From assembly GCA_947461645.1 (NCBI GenBank), contig CANHMN010000021.1, forward strand, positions 1 through 12,863: 12,863 nt of DNA, given 5' to 3'. A model generated the notes under the pieces. That model was not told the DNA's origin. It did no database searches and worked only from the letters and a program-made list of their open reading frames with translations. Position 1 is the first letter of the stretch. Every line of letters begins with the position of its first letter. This DNA comes from Chitinophagaceae bacterium. GTDB taxonomy: Bacteria > Bacteroidota > Bacteroidia > Chitinophagales > Chitinophagaceae. Made by a program: the position numbers and the translations under genes. Positions 1 to 6,935 of the stretch are shown here, piece after piece.

Positions 1-433
1 CATTTTCAACAATAAATGCAATTGCCTTTTTTCTGGCTTCTATTTTCAATTCATTATCTGCAAATGCTGTAGAATGAAAGAGCCCCAATCCGATTATGCT
101 TTCGGAATATTTTTCTCCATAAGCGAGAGCAACGTAACCGCCCATGCTATGGCCAATAATAACGAGTGAGCTGATGTTTTCTTTAGTAACAATTGCTCTA
201 ATGCTTTCGGCATATTCTTCTATGTTGGCCTCTTTATTTTCAAGCGGACTGCTTTTGCCCGACCCCGGCAAATCGGGTACAATCAAAGTGAACTGGCTTG
301 ATAAGAATTCAATTTGGTTTTTCCATATAGAACCATCTTCGCCAAAGCCATGGAGCAAAACCACGGGCATACCCTTACCATAAAGGCGGTATCTAATGGA
401 GGCGGATTTGTAAAGTATAGTTTTATCAATCAT
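1..433 (-). CDS. Alpha/beta-fold hydrolase (partial, C-terminus beyond left edge)
   Basis: Only the first 144 residues are present; the gene continues past base 1. The start is an ATG at 433-431. The fragment shows the alpha/beta hydrolase layout: a strand and oxyanion-hole motif VVLLHGFGED (HG at residues 28-29), the DLPGSGKS segment after strand 4 (about 54-61), and the nucleophile elbow GHSMGG at 94-99 with Ser96 as the expected catalytic serine. The acid and histidine of the triad would lie in the missing part. There is no signal peptide, so it is probably cytoplasmic. The overall look is of the broad esterase / haloperoxidase-like / MhpC-like group, in which substrate cannot be predicted from sequence. 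The ATG lies 2 bases after the TAG stop of the DUF4105 gene, so the two are almost certainly co-transcribed. I see no basis for a gene symbol. Confidence 0.9.
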   Translation of the reverse strand, partial: MIDKTILYKSASIRYRLYGKGMPVVLLHGFGEDGSIWKNQIEFLSSQFTLIVPDLPGSGKSSPLENKEANIEEYAESIRAIVTKENISSLVIIGHSMGGYVALAYGEKYSESIIGLGLFHSTAFADNELKIEARKKAIAFIVEN

Positions 434-435
434 TG

Positions 436-1599
436 CTATAGCTGATGGATATGTTGGTGACATTTAAATGACCTGTACATAACCAACACAACAATTGGAA
501 TCAATGCATTGTTTAATTCTTGAGGCAATACAAACCAGGTCAACAAAAGAAGAAGCATCAAGCAAGCGTAATAAAGAAAATATTTTTTAAAAAATTTGTT
601 TTCCCTTTTTGTAAAAAATACTGCAATAATATTGGTGGGTAATGCCCAGAGGAGGTTGAAGTTGTTTTTGGTCATACTGTGGTCTGTCATGGTCCACATG
701 AAAATTAAGATAACACCGAGCAATCCGGTTGTTAAAAAAAGAAACTTGTCTAAAACATTTGTGACAGAAATAGCCACTTTGTTTTTGGAAAGAGAAAGAA
801 GAAAGGTAATTAATGCGAACAATGAAAAGGCTATCATTGGGTTTAAGCCCTTGCTTTTAGGCAAGAATGCCGTTGGTTCATAAAGAGTTGATTTTTGTGC
901 AACAAGAGACGTATTGTGGCAACTGTCAACTGCTTTCATCAAATTGTCGGGCAAGAACTCTTGTTCCTCTGCAGTCATTATTTTGTCAGTTGGTAAACCC
1001 AGAACCAAATCAATGCCAAGTTGACTCCAGTATTTGTCGCCCTTTTCAAGGTATTGGTGAATAGCCTGTCTAAACCTTGTTTTTTCAGGCATTACATAGG
1101 GCAATTGTGGTGTGGGGTATTTGTGTTTTTTGATGATGTCTCTAAGGCGAGTAGTGCAATTGTCTAAAAAGAAATCATATTTGTAAAACCTGTTTTCTTC
1201 TTTCAGGTTTTCATTCAATGCGAGTTGGATGTCTTTTTTCTCTGTATATGTAAGGTTTAATACCTGTTCTTTGATGCTTCTTCCGGTTTCAGAATAAAAA
1301 AATAAAAAATCGCCCGTTCTTTCCAGGCTTACAAAATAGAGCAGTTTACCTCTTGCGAACTTGAGGTAAAAATCTTTATCCTCAAAATCGAACGTACCAT
1401 AGTTGTAAACAAGGTCGGTAACATTGTTGCTGTCAATGATTCTTAATGCACTATGGCCGAAGATCGAATAAAGCTCTTCTCCAGGGGAGCAAGTCAACAA
1501 AGAAATTCTGATTCTTGATGAATCTGTATTTTGAGAAAAAGCAGTTTGTTGAATGCCTAAAAGCATTATGAGGACATAAACCCTCCAAAGATTTTTCAT
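436..1599 (-). CDS. DUF4105 (Lnb N-terminal periplasmic domain) protein with multi-pass C-terminus
   Basis: This 387-residue protein begins with a signal peptide (cleavage likely FS|Q at 22/23). The exported N-terminal domain, about residues 30-180, matches DUF4105: a CSPGEELYSIFGHSALRI segment with His49, the YNYGTFDF motif near 65-72, and FLDNCTTRLRDII with Cys148. From about residue 250 there are four or five hydrophobic segments (roughly 254-270, 286-304, 316-329, 340-358, 364-376) carrying the TDHSMTKNNFNLLWALP region between them. The protein is therefore predicted to sit in the inner membrane with its DUF4105 domain in the periplasm. Function is not established. The conserved His and Asn-Cys pair would suit a thiol-hydrolase-like fold, but that is my inference. 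It follows guaB after 41 bases, with a possible promoter box between, and is followed 2 bases later by the hydrolase gene. Confidence 0.88.
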   Translation of the reverse strand: MKNLWRVYVLIMLLGIQQTAFSQNTDSSRIRISLLTCSPGEELYSIFGHSALRIIDSNNVTDLVYNYGTFDFEDKDFYLKFARGKLLYFVSLERTGDFLFFYSETGRSIKEQVLNLTYTEKKDIQLALNENLKEENRFYKYDFFLDNCTTRLRDIIKKHKYPTPQLPYVMPEKTRFRQAIHQYLEKGDKYWSQLGIDLVLGLPTDKIMTAEEQEFLPDNLMKAVDSCHNTSLVAQKSTLYEPTAFLPKSKGLNPMIAFSLFALITFLLSLSKNKVAISVTNVLDKFLFLTTGLLGVILIFMWTMTDHSMTKNNFNLLWALPTNIIAVFFTKRENKFFKKYFLYYACLMLLLLLTWFVLPQELNNALIPIVVLVMYRSFKCHQHIHQL

Positions 1600-1625
1600 G
1601 CGATTCGATTAGATAGGAATTCCTT

Positions 1626-1633
1626 CAAAAATA
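1626..1633 (-). promoter_or_regulatory. Possible Bacteroidota -7 box before the DUF4105 gene
   Basis: Read on the minus strand this is TATTTTTG, a full match to the Bacteroidota -7 consensus TAnnTTTG. It lies between the guaB stop and the DUF4105 ATG, 26 bases upstream of that start. No convincing -33 TTTG is seen at the expected distance inside the end of guaB. An internal promoter is possible but weakly supported in AT-rich DNA. Confidence 0.3.
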
Positions 1634-1640
1634 GCAAAAA

Positions 1641-3134
1641 TTATCTGCTGTAGTTGGGTGCTTCTTTGGTGATGAAAACATCATGTGCATGACTTTCCCT
1701 GATACCTGCATGGGTAATCTTTATGAATTTGGCTTCTTGCAACATGGCTAAGTTTGCTGCGCCGCAATAGCCCATTCCTGCTTTCAGTCCGCCTGTAAAT
1801 TGGTGCACAACTTCTTTTAAATATCCTTTGAAAGGAACGCGTCCTTCAATTCCTTCCGGAACAAATTTCTTCACATCTCCTTCACCTTCCTGAAAGTACC
1901 TGTCACTACTTCCCTGCGACATAGCACCCAAAGAGCCCATACCTCTGTATTGTTTGAATTTTCTTCCCTCATAAATGATAGTTTCTCCCGGGCTTTCTTC
2001 GGTTCCTGCAAACATGTTGCCCATCATAACACAGCTTGCACCTGCCGCCAAAGCTTTTACCATATCGCCAGTGTATCTTATTCCACCGTCGCTAATGATG
2101 CCTACTTTGCTGTTTTTTAATGCTGCAGCTACTTCCATTACGGCAGTTATTTGTGGAACACCCACACCGGCTACAATGCGTGTTGTGCAAATAGAGCCCG
2201 GGCCTATACCAACTTTAACTGCATCGGCGCCTGCATCTGCTAGTGCCTTCGCGCCTTCACCCGTACCCACATTTCCTGCTATCACATTCATTTGCCTGAA
2301 CGATTTTTTAATTTTTTTCAAACTGTCGATAACGCCTTTCGTGTGTCCATGGGCGCTATCCAAACAAATGACATCAACCCCAACTTGATTCAATGCATCA
2401 ACTCGGTCCATGATGTCTTGGGTAATGCCAACACCGGCGCCAACCAACAATCTGCCGAATTCATCTTTAACGCTGTATGGGTGACTTTTTAGTTTTAGGA
2501 TGTCTCCAAAGGTAATGAGGCCAATAAGTTTGCCACTTCTATTAACAACAGGAAGTTTTTCAATTTTGTTTTTCTTGAAAATTAATTCTGCCTTTTTAAG
2601 GTCTGTTCCTTCGGGTGCGGTGATGAGGTTTTCTTTCGTCATTACATCGCCAACCTTGTTTTTCAAATTGGTTTCAAAGCGAAGATCTCTGTTGGTGAGG
2701 ATTCCAATAAGATGGTGTTTACTGTCGACTACAGGGATACCTCCGATTTTATTTTCTTTCATCAGGCGCAGCGCTTCACCGATTGATGCGTCCGCATGAA
2801 GCGTTATGGGGTCAAGTATCAGGCCACTTTCGCTTCTTTTTACTTTTCTCACCTGTTCAGCCTGTTGCTGGATAGTCATGTTTTTATGTAAAATTCCCAA
2901 GCCGCCCTCACGAGCCAATGCAATGGCTAAGGAGGCTTCTGTAACAGTGTCCATGGCCGCACTCAGAAGCGGAATATGCAGTTTTATTTTTTGGGTTAAA
3001 GAAGTTGAAATGTCAACATCCTTTGGTAAAATTTGGGAATAAGCCGGTCTTAGTAGAACATCATCAAAGGTTAAACCTTCTGTGCTAATTTTTTCGCCGG
3101 TTGATTTTGCCGATGTGGAACGTTTGTTTGCCAT
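1641..3134 (-). CDS. guaB: IMP dehydrogenase (inosine-5'-monophosphate dehydrogenase)
   Basis: The enzyme oxidises IMP to XMP with NAD+, the committed step toward GMP and GTP, in the cytoplasm. From the ATG it has 497 residues, the normal length. It opens with LTFDDVLLRPAYS (21-33) and the SAAMDTVTE strand (58-66). A two-CBS regulatory insert follows: CBS1 about 104-160, with GGIPVVD and LTNRDLRF; CBS2 about 164-216, with KLPVVN and GLITFGDIL. The catalytic loop GPGSICTTR contains Cys316. ISDGGIRYTGD (347-357) is the phosphate-binding stretch, YRGMGSLGAM (396-405) precedes the flap, and SDRYFQ supplies Arg412. A TTG six bases upstream would add only two residues (MP), so the ATG at 3134-3132 is chosen. 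It lies 71 bases after dprA, and a TAnnTTTG box three bases before the ATG suggests its own promoter. Identity is very secure. Confidence 0.98.
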   Translation of the reverse strand: MANKRSTSAKSTGEKISTEGLTFDDVLLRPAYSQILPKDVDISTSLTQKIKLHIPLLSAAMDTVTEASLAIALAREGGLGILHKNMTIQQQAEQVRKVKRSESGLILDPITLHADASIGEALRLMKENKIGGIPVVDSKHHLIGILTNRDLRFETNLKNKVGDVMTKENLITAPEGTDLKKAELIFKKNKIEKLPVVNRSGKLIGLITFGDILKLKSHPYSVKDEFGRLLVGAGVGITQDIMDRVDALNQVGVDVICLDSAHGHTKGVIDSLKKIKKSFRQMNVIAGNVGTGEGAKALADAGADAVKVGIGPGSICTTRIVAGVGVPQITAVMEVAAALKNSKVGIISDGGIRYTGDMVKALAAGASCVMMGNMFAGTEESPGETIIYEGRKFKQYRGMGSLGAMSQGSSDRYFQEGEGDVKKFVPEGIEGRVPFKGYLKEVVHQFTGGLKAGMGYCGAANLAMLQEAKFIKITHAGIRESHAHDVFITKEAPNYSR

Positions 3135-3137
3135 AGG

Positions 3138-3145
3138 CAAAATTA
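3138..3145 (-). promoter_or_regulatory. Candidate -7 box abutting the guaB start
   Basis: The minus strand reads TAATTTTG, matching TAnnTTTG, and ends only three bases (CCT) before the guaB ATG. If the box centre sits near -7, transcription would begin at or next to the A of the ATG, giving a leaderless message. No clear TTTG is visible at -33, so the promoter call rests on one element and its position. Confidence 0.3.
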
Positions 3146-3205
3146 GCTATTTTAGCGTTTATGCTTGTAGTCCTAAGGTTAACTTTTGGTAAAAAAATGG
3201 CTTTT

Positions 3206-4309
3206 TTATCTCGTCAGCCTATACATTTTCCCGGGTAAGGCAGTTATTTTCTCCATCATTTCAAGGCTAAGTAATGCGCCGGCTATTTCATTGCTGTTGC
3301 ATTTGCATTTATCTGTAATTGTATCAACATGTGCTGTTTTTTCATTGCAAAGTAGTTCTACAATTTTCTTCTCCAAGTCATTGAGGTTTTCAAAGAGTGC
3401 AAGCTGTGTTGGTTTTTCGGTTTGCCTGTAGTTTTCCCACCTCATCAAGTTTACGATGTCTTTAGCAGAAGTAATAAGCTGTGCTTTGTGTGATTTAATC
3501 AATTCATTACAACCTTCGCTTTTGCTATCATTCGTTCTCCCCGGAAAAGCAAATACATCTCTATGGTAACTGTTGGCTATTTCTGCAGTTATAAGAGAAC
3601 CTCCTTTTATACCGGATTCCACCACTATTAATGCATCGCAGATACCGGCTGTAATTCTGTTTCTTTTAGGGAAATTTTGTTTGTCGGGTTTTTCTGTAAA
3701 GCTGAATTCAGTAAGTAAGCCACCTTGTTTAAGCATTTCTTTGGATAAAGGCTCATTTACTGATGGATATAAAGTCTGAAGGCCATGTGCAAGCACCCCA
3801 ATAGTTGGCAGGTTGTTTGCCAGTGCCGATTTGTGTGCAACGGTGTCTATTCCATAAGCAAGCCCGCTAACAATAGTCAAATCAAATTCGCTAAGTTCTT
3901 TAATTAATTTTTCGCAATCGTATTGCCCTTGATGTGTATGGTTTCTTGTGCCGGCAACTGAAATTATCTTTTCCTTATTCAAATTAACTCCACCCTTATA
4001 ATACAGCATTATTGGGCTGTCTGCGCAATTCAACAATCTTTTAGGATAATTTTCGGAGGTAAAAAATAAAGCCTGAATGTTGTTTTTATTGATAAATTTT
4101 ATTTCCTGTTCAGCTTCTTTGAAAAGCCTGAATCTCTTTATGGCATCTGCTCTTACTTTTCCGATGCCTTCAATTTTTTCCAGCATTCTTGCCGGAGTTT
4201 TAAATACAGCTTCTGCAGAACCCAGCACTTGCACCATGGCTTTGGCTTGTATATCGCCTATGGTTGGGATTTTTGTCAGGGCGATTTCGAAAAGTAAGTT
4301 GCTGTCCAT
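3206..4309 (-). CDS. dprA: DNA-processing protein DprA
   Basis: DprA binds incoming single-stranded DNA in the cytoplasm and loads RecA on it during natural transformation. The 367 residues start at an ATG (4309-4307). An N-terminal helix-hairpin-helix region (about 10-60) contains IPTIGD and IEGIGKVRADAI. The Rossmann-like DprA core runs about 80-290. Its marks are SVAGTRNHTHQG (117-128), VSGLAYGIDTVAHKSAL (147-163), FPKRNRITAG (213-222), ESGIKGGSLITAE (231-243) and FAFPGR (253-258). A C-terminal winged-helix module (about 305-367, NDLEKKIVELL to MYRLTR) matches the DprA_WH extension. The strand-1 loop reads AGTRNHTHQG, where relatives more often have VGTRxxTxYG; this looks like ordinary variation. 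The gene starts 25 bases after the OmpA-family gene and is followed by guaB, so it is probably co-transcribed. DprA alone does not prove competence, since it is widespread in non-transformable bacteria. Confidence 0.96.
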   Translation of the reverse strand: MDSNLLFEIALTKIPTIGDIQAKAMVQVLGSAEAVFKTPARMLEKIEGIGKVRADAIKRFRLFKEAEQEIKFINKNNIQALFFTSENYPKRLLNCADSPIMLYYKGGVNLNKEKIISVAGTRNHTHQGQYDCEKLIKELSEFDLTIVSGLAYGIDTVAHKSALANNLPTIGVLAHGLQTLYPSVNEPLSKEMLKQGGLLTEFSFTEKPDKQNFPKRNRITAGICDALIVVESGIKGGSLITAEIANSYHRDVFAFPGRTNDSKSEGCNELIKSHKAQLITSAKDIVNLMRWENYRQTEKPTQLALFENLNDLEKKIVELLCNEKTAHVDTITDKCKCNSNEIAGALLSLEMMEKITALPGKMYRLTR

Positions 4310-4334
4310 TTTGGCAGCAATGTTAAGGCAGGTA

Positions 4335-6305
4335 TTAATTAGATAAGACGTGAATTTCCGTTCTTCTGTTGTTGCTTTTCCCTTGTTCAGTTGAATTGCT
4401 GTCTATAGGTATACTGTCTCCAAATCCTTTCGCAACCAATCTTCCTTTTGCGATTCCTTTTTGAACTAGGTAATCTACCACGGCTTTTGCTCTGTTTATG
4501 CTCAAGTTTTTATTAAAGGCGCTTCCCCCTGTATTGTCGGTATGTCCCTCAACAGATAGCCTTATGGCAGGATTGTCATTCAGCAATTTCACTACATTAT
4601 CCAATTCAGTGAACGATGCTGTATTGATGCTTGCTTTGTTGTAGTCGAAAACGATGTTTTTCAAAATAACCTTTGCGCCGGCTTCAGCAACTTGTAGTGG
4701 CACATCAATGATGTAAAAAGAATCATCAGGGGCTTGTTCAAGCGTAAATCTGTTGGAATAAAAGAGGTAGCCCTTTCTGTAAATATCCAAAGCGTAAGTG
4801 CTGCCTTCGGGAAGGGTAACCAAGTAGTTGCCATCTTCATCTGTTTGTATAGATGTTGTTTTTTGAAGAGAATCAATGCTAGTTAAATGAATCATTGAGG
4901 GCAAACCCAATTTTGTTTTATTGTCGTAAACCTTTCCCCTTATCCAAAATGTTCTTGTTGCTTTGATTGCGCTGGGCAAGGTAAAGTTGTAAATATCCAA
5001 GCCGCCGCCTGTATTAAACCTATCGCTCGAATAATAAGCTGTTTTCCCATCTGCAGCAACAAACAAAGAGCCTTCGTCGTCTATAGTATTAATGGGATAG
5101 CCAAGGTTTAATGGCTTGGTAAAAGTAGAGTCATTTATTTTTTTGGAAACAAAAACATCAGATTGTCCGTATCCTAAAAGGCCATTGCTGTTGAAATAAA
5201 AAGTAGTGTTGTCTGCATGAATAAACGGACAGGTTTCATCTCCTGATGTATTGATGGCAGGTCCGGCATTGATTGGTTTTCCCCATCTTCCCGCACCCAC
5301 TTTTTTGCACATCCAAATATCTTTACCTCCATAGCCTCCATCTTGTGTACTTGAAAAATAGAGCACTTGTTTATCTGCAGATAACGAAGGAGTAGATTCC
5401 CAAAGATCTGTGTTGATAAAGGGTCCGAGGTTTTCACCGGGCATCCATTCGCCGTTTTTGTTTTTATAGGAAAGGTAAAGATCACAATTGCCATACCCTT
5501 CAGGGTAGTTACATCCCGTAAAAATCAGGCATTCTCCATCTGCTGAAAATGTTTGTGCCCCCTCGTTGAAATTTGTATTGAGTTTACCTTCTAATAAATG
5601 TGCGGCAGACCATTTGCCATTTATTTTTTCACTTTGATAGAAGTCTTCATCACCTTCTACGCGCCTGTTGAATATCAGCGTATTGCCATCAATACTCATG
5701 GAAGGGTAGTATTCCAGATTATCAGTATTTACATCAGTGCCTAAGCTTATTGGAATGAAATTCTTTTTGTTGTCGGGATATTTTTTGTCAAAGTCTATGG
5801 CAAATTCATAGGTGCGTTTGCGGTAGTTTGCTGCTTTGATGCTTTGAGTATTTAAGCGATCTATCAGCAGGAATCGATTGACAGCTTCCAAAGCTCTTTC
5901 AAAAGCACCTGTGCCGGCAAGTGAGATGGAGTAGGGAAGGAGGTAGTATAAAGAAAATACACTGTCCATTTCAATGCCTTTATCAAAATCTGCAACTGAT
6001 TTTTGATAGTCCTTTAAACTTGCGAATACCCCTGCACGTGATAAGTAAGCTTCTACATATTTAGGCTCGATGGCTATGGCTTGGCCTAGTTTTTCTATGG
6101 ATTGTTCATAGGCGCCTTTAAGTGCAAGCTCATAGGCTGATTCGTAAATCAACTGGGCTTTTTCATCAATCTTTTCCGGATCATACCATTGGCATTTAGC
6201 GGTAAAAGTTTGCAACAATAAAAAAGCCAAAATACATAAAGTGCGTGCAACATTTTGCATTTGCAAAATGGAAATTTGGGTAGGAATATTTTTGGAGTTG
6301 TTCAT
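4335..6305 (-). CDS. PorE-like OmpA-family envelope protein (TPR, PD40 propeller, regulatory domain, OmpA)
   Basis: The 656 residues form four modules after a signal sequence (hydrophobic core 23-34, cleavage probably KC|Q at 38/39). Residues about 45-150 are TPR-like helices, including GAYEQSIEKLGQAIAIEPKY and KDYQKSVADFDKGIEMD. Residues about 195-445 hold at least five PD40-type propeller blades, for example PSMSIDGNTLIF at 201, PSLSADKQVLYFSS at 306 and LFVAADGKTAYYSSDR at 414. Residues about 452-537 are a carboxypeptidase-regulatory-like beta domain. Residues about 548-656 are an OmpA C-terminal domain with VEGHTDNTGG, LSINRAKAVV and NNRRTEI; Asp590 and Arg605 are at the positions expected to hold diaminopimelate. 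This order is that of PorE, the T9SS component described in Porphyromonas gingivalis, but Bacteroidota encode several paralogues of the shape, so PorE itself is not claimed. The ATG overlaps the queE stop in a TAATG. Met16 would give a shorter, more typical signal peptide. Confidence 0.93.
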   Translation of the reverse strand: MNNSKNIPTQISILQMQNVARTLCILAFLLLQTFTAKCQWYDPEKIDEKAQLIYESAYELALKGAYEQSIEKLGQAIAIEPKYVEAYLSRAGVFASLKDYQKSVADFDKGIEMDSVFSLYYLLPYSISLAGTGAFERALEAVNRFLLIDRLNTQSIKAANYRKRTYEFAIDFDKKYPDNKKNFIPISLGTDVNTDNLEYYPSMSIDGNTLIFNRRVEGDEDFYQSEKINGKWSAAHLLEGKLNTNFNEGAQTFSADGECLIFTGCNYPEGYGNCDLYLSYKNKNGEWMPGENLGPFINTDLWESTPSLSADKQVLYFSSTQDGGYGGKDIWMCKKVGAGRWGKPINAGPAINTSGDETCPFIHADNTTFYFNSNGLLGYGQSDVFVSKKINDSTFTKPLNLGYPINTIDDEGSLFVAADGKTAYYSSDRFNTGGGLDIYNFTLPSAIKATRTFWIRGKVYDNKTKLGLPSMIHLTSIDSLQKTTSIQTDEDGNYLVTLPEGSTYALDIYRKGYLFYSNRFTLEQAPDDSFYIIDVPLQVAEAGAKVILKNIVFDYNKASINTASFTELDNVVKLLNDNPAIRLSVEGHTDNTGGSAFNKNLSINRAKAVVDYLVQKGIAKGRLVAKGFGDSIPIDSNSTEQGKSNNRRTEIHVLSN

Positions 6306-6934
6306 TAAGGCACATTAATGTATTTGTGAAGCTGAAGCGACAATTCCCATTTTGGATTTGCTTTGATGTACTCAATAATCATGGGGGTTACCAATGCTGA
6401 TTTGTCCCATTCTGGTTGCAAGTAAAGTTTGCAATGAGAGGGGACTTGTGATGCATAGAATTCGGCCCATTCGAAATCGCTTTTATTGAATACAACAATT
6501 TTTAGTTCGTTGGCGCATTTAATTACTTGTTCAAGCGGGGCTTTAAATTTTTTGGGAGAAAGACAAACCCAGTCAAAATTACCGCTCAATGGATGCGCGC
6601 CTGATGTTTCAATGTGGGTAAGAAAGCCTTCTTTTTGAAGTGCGCTTGTTAGTTCATCTAGGTCGTGCATTAAAGGCTCACCCCCCGTAATTACAACAAT
6701 GCCTTGGTTGGTTGCTTTTTTGATGGAATGAATGATGTCCGAAATTTGCATCAAAGGATGAGCATCTTTGTCCCAACTTTCCTTTACATCACACCAAACG
6801 CATCCAACGTCACAGCCGCCCAGTCTGACGAAATAAGCTGCTTTGCCTTGATGAAAGCCTTCACCCTGCAGAGTGTAAAAATGTTCCATAACAGGAAGCT
6901 TATTTTTAGTAAGCGTAGTAGAGATGGCAGTCAT
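6305..6934 (-). CDS. queE: 7-carboxy-7-deazaguanine synthase (radical SAM)
   Basis: QueE converts 6-carboxy-5,6,7,8-tetrahydropterin to 7-carboxy-7-deazaguanine, the ring-contracting step on the route to preQ0 and queuosine. The 209 residues are a typical length. The start region LPVMEHFYTLQGEG (13-26) contains the QGEG signature. The iron-sulfur cluster motif is C41-x3-C45-x2-C48 (GGCDVGCVWCD), followed by ITGGEPLMHD (82-91, SAM-binding GGEP), ETSG (109-112), LSPKKFKAP (125-133) and a C-terminal QLHKYINVP close to the usual QTHKYxxxP end. The ATG at 6934 is one base after the folD TGA stop, and the TAA stop shares its last A with the next ATG, so translational coupling on both sides is likely. 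queC, queD and folE are not in the window. Residues 1-15 are poorly conserved; Met16 is a less likely start because LPV before it belongs to the family pattern. Confidence 0.95.
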   Translation of the reverse strand: MTAISTTLTKNKLPVMEHFYTLQGEGFHQGKAAYFVRLGGCDVGCVWCDVKESWDKDAHPLMQISDIIHSIKKATNQGIVVITGGEPLMHDLDELTSALQKEGFLTHIETSGAHPLSGNFDWVCLSPKKFKAPLEQVIKCANELKIVVFNKSDFEWAEFYASQVPSHCKLYLQPEWDKSALVTPMIIEYIKANPKWELSLQLHKYINVP

Positions 6935-6935
6935 A

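Noticed and set aside
144-383. 79-codon open frame on the plus strand with a hydrophobic start
   Set aside because: It lies antisense to the alpha/beta hydrolase, which contains the HG and GHSMGG motifs in the opposite strand.
1615-1624. Perfect 10-base palindrome AGGAATTCCT before the DUF4105 gene
   Set aside because: About a dozen 10-base palindromes are expected in a window of this size, and no second copy or repeat supports an operator.
1975-2388. 137-codon open frame on the plus strand
   Set aside because: It is antisense to guaB across the catalytic core. Its Ala/Pro/Thr/Ser-rich translation is typical of a reversed-frame shadow.
3135-3205. A purine or preQ1 riboswitch in front of guaB or queE
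   Set aside because: The guaB gap is only 71 bases with no conserved riboswitch-like stems, and queE has a 1-base gap to folD, leaving no room.
3191-3208. A-run, TGGC, T-run hairpin at the dprA stop as a terminator
   Set aside because: The stem is only A-T pairs with no GC core, overlaps the stop codon, and is expected by chance in AT-rich DNA.
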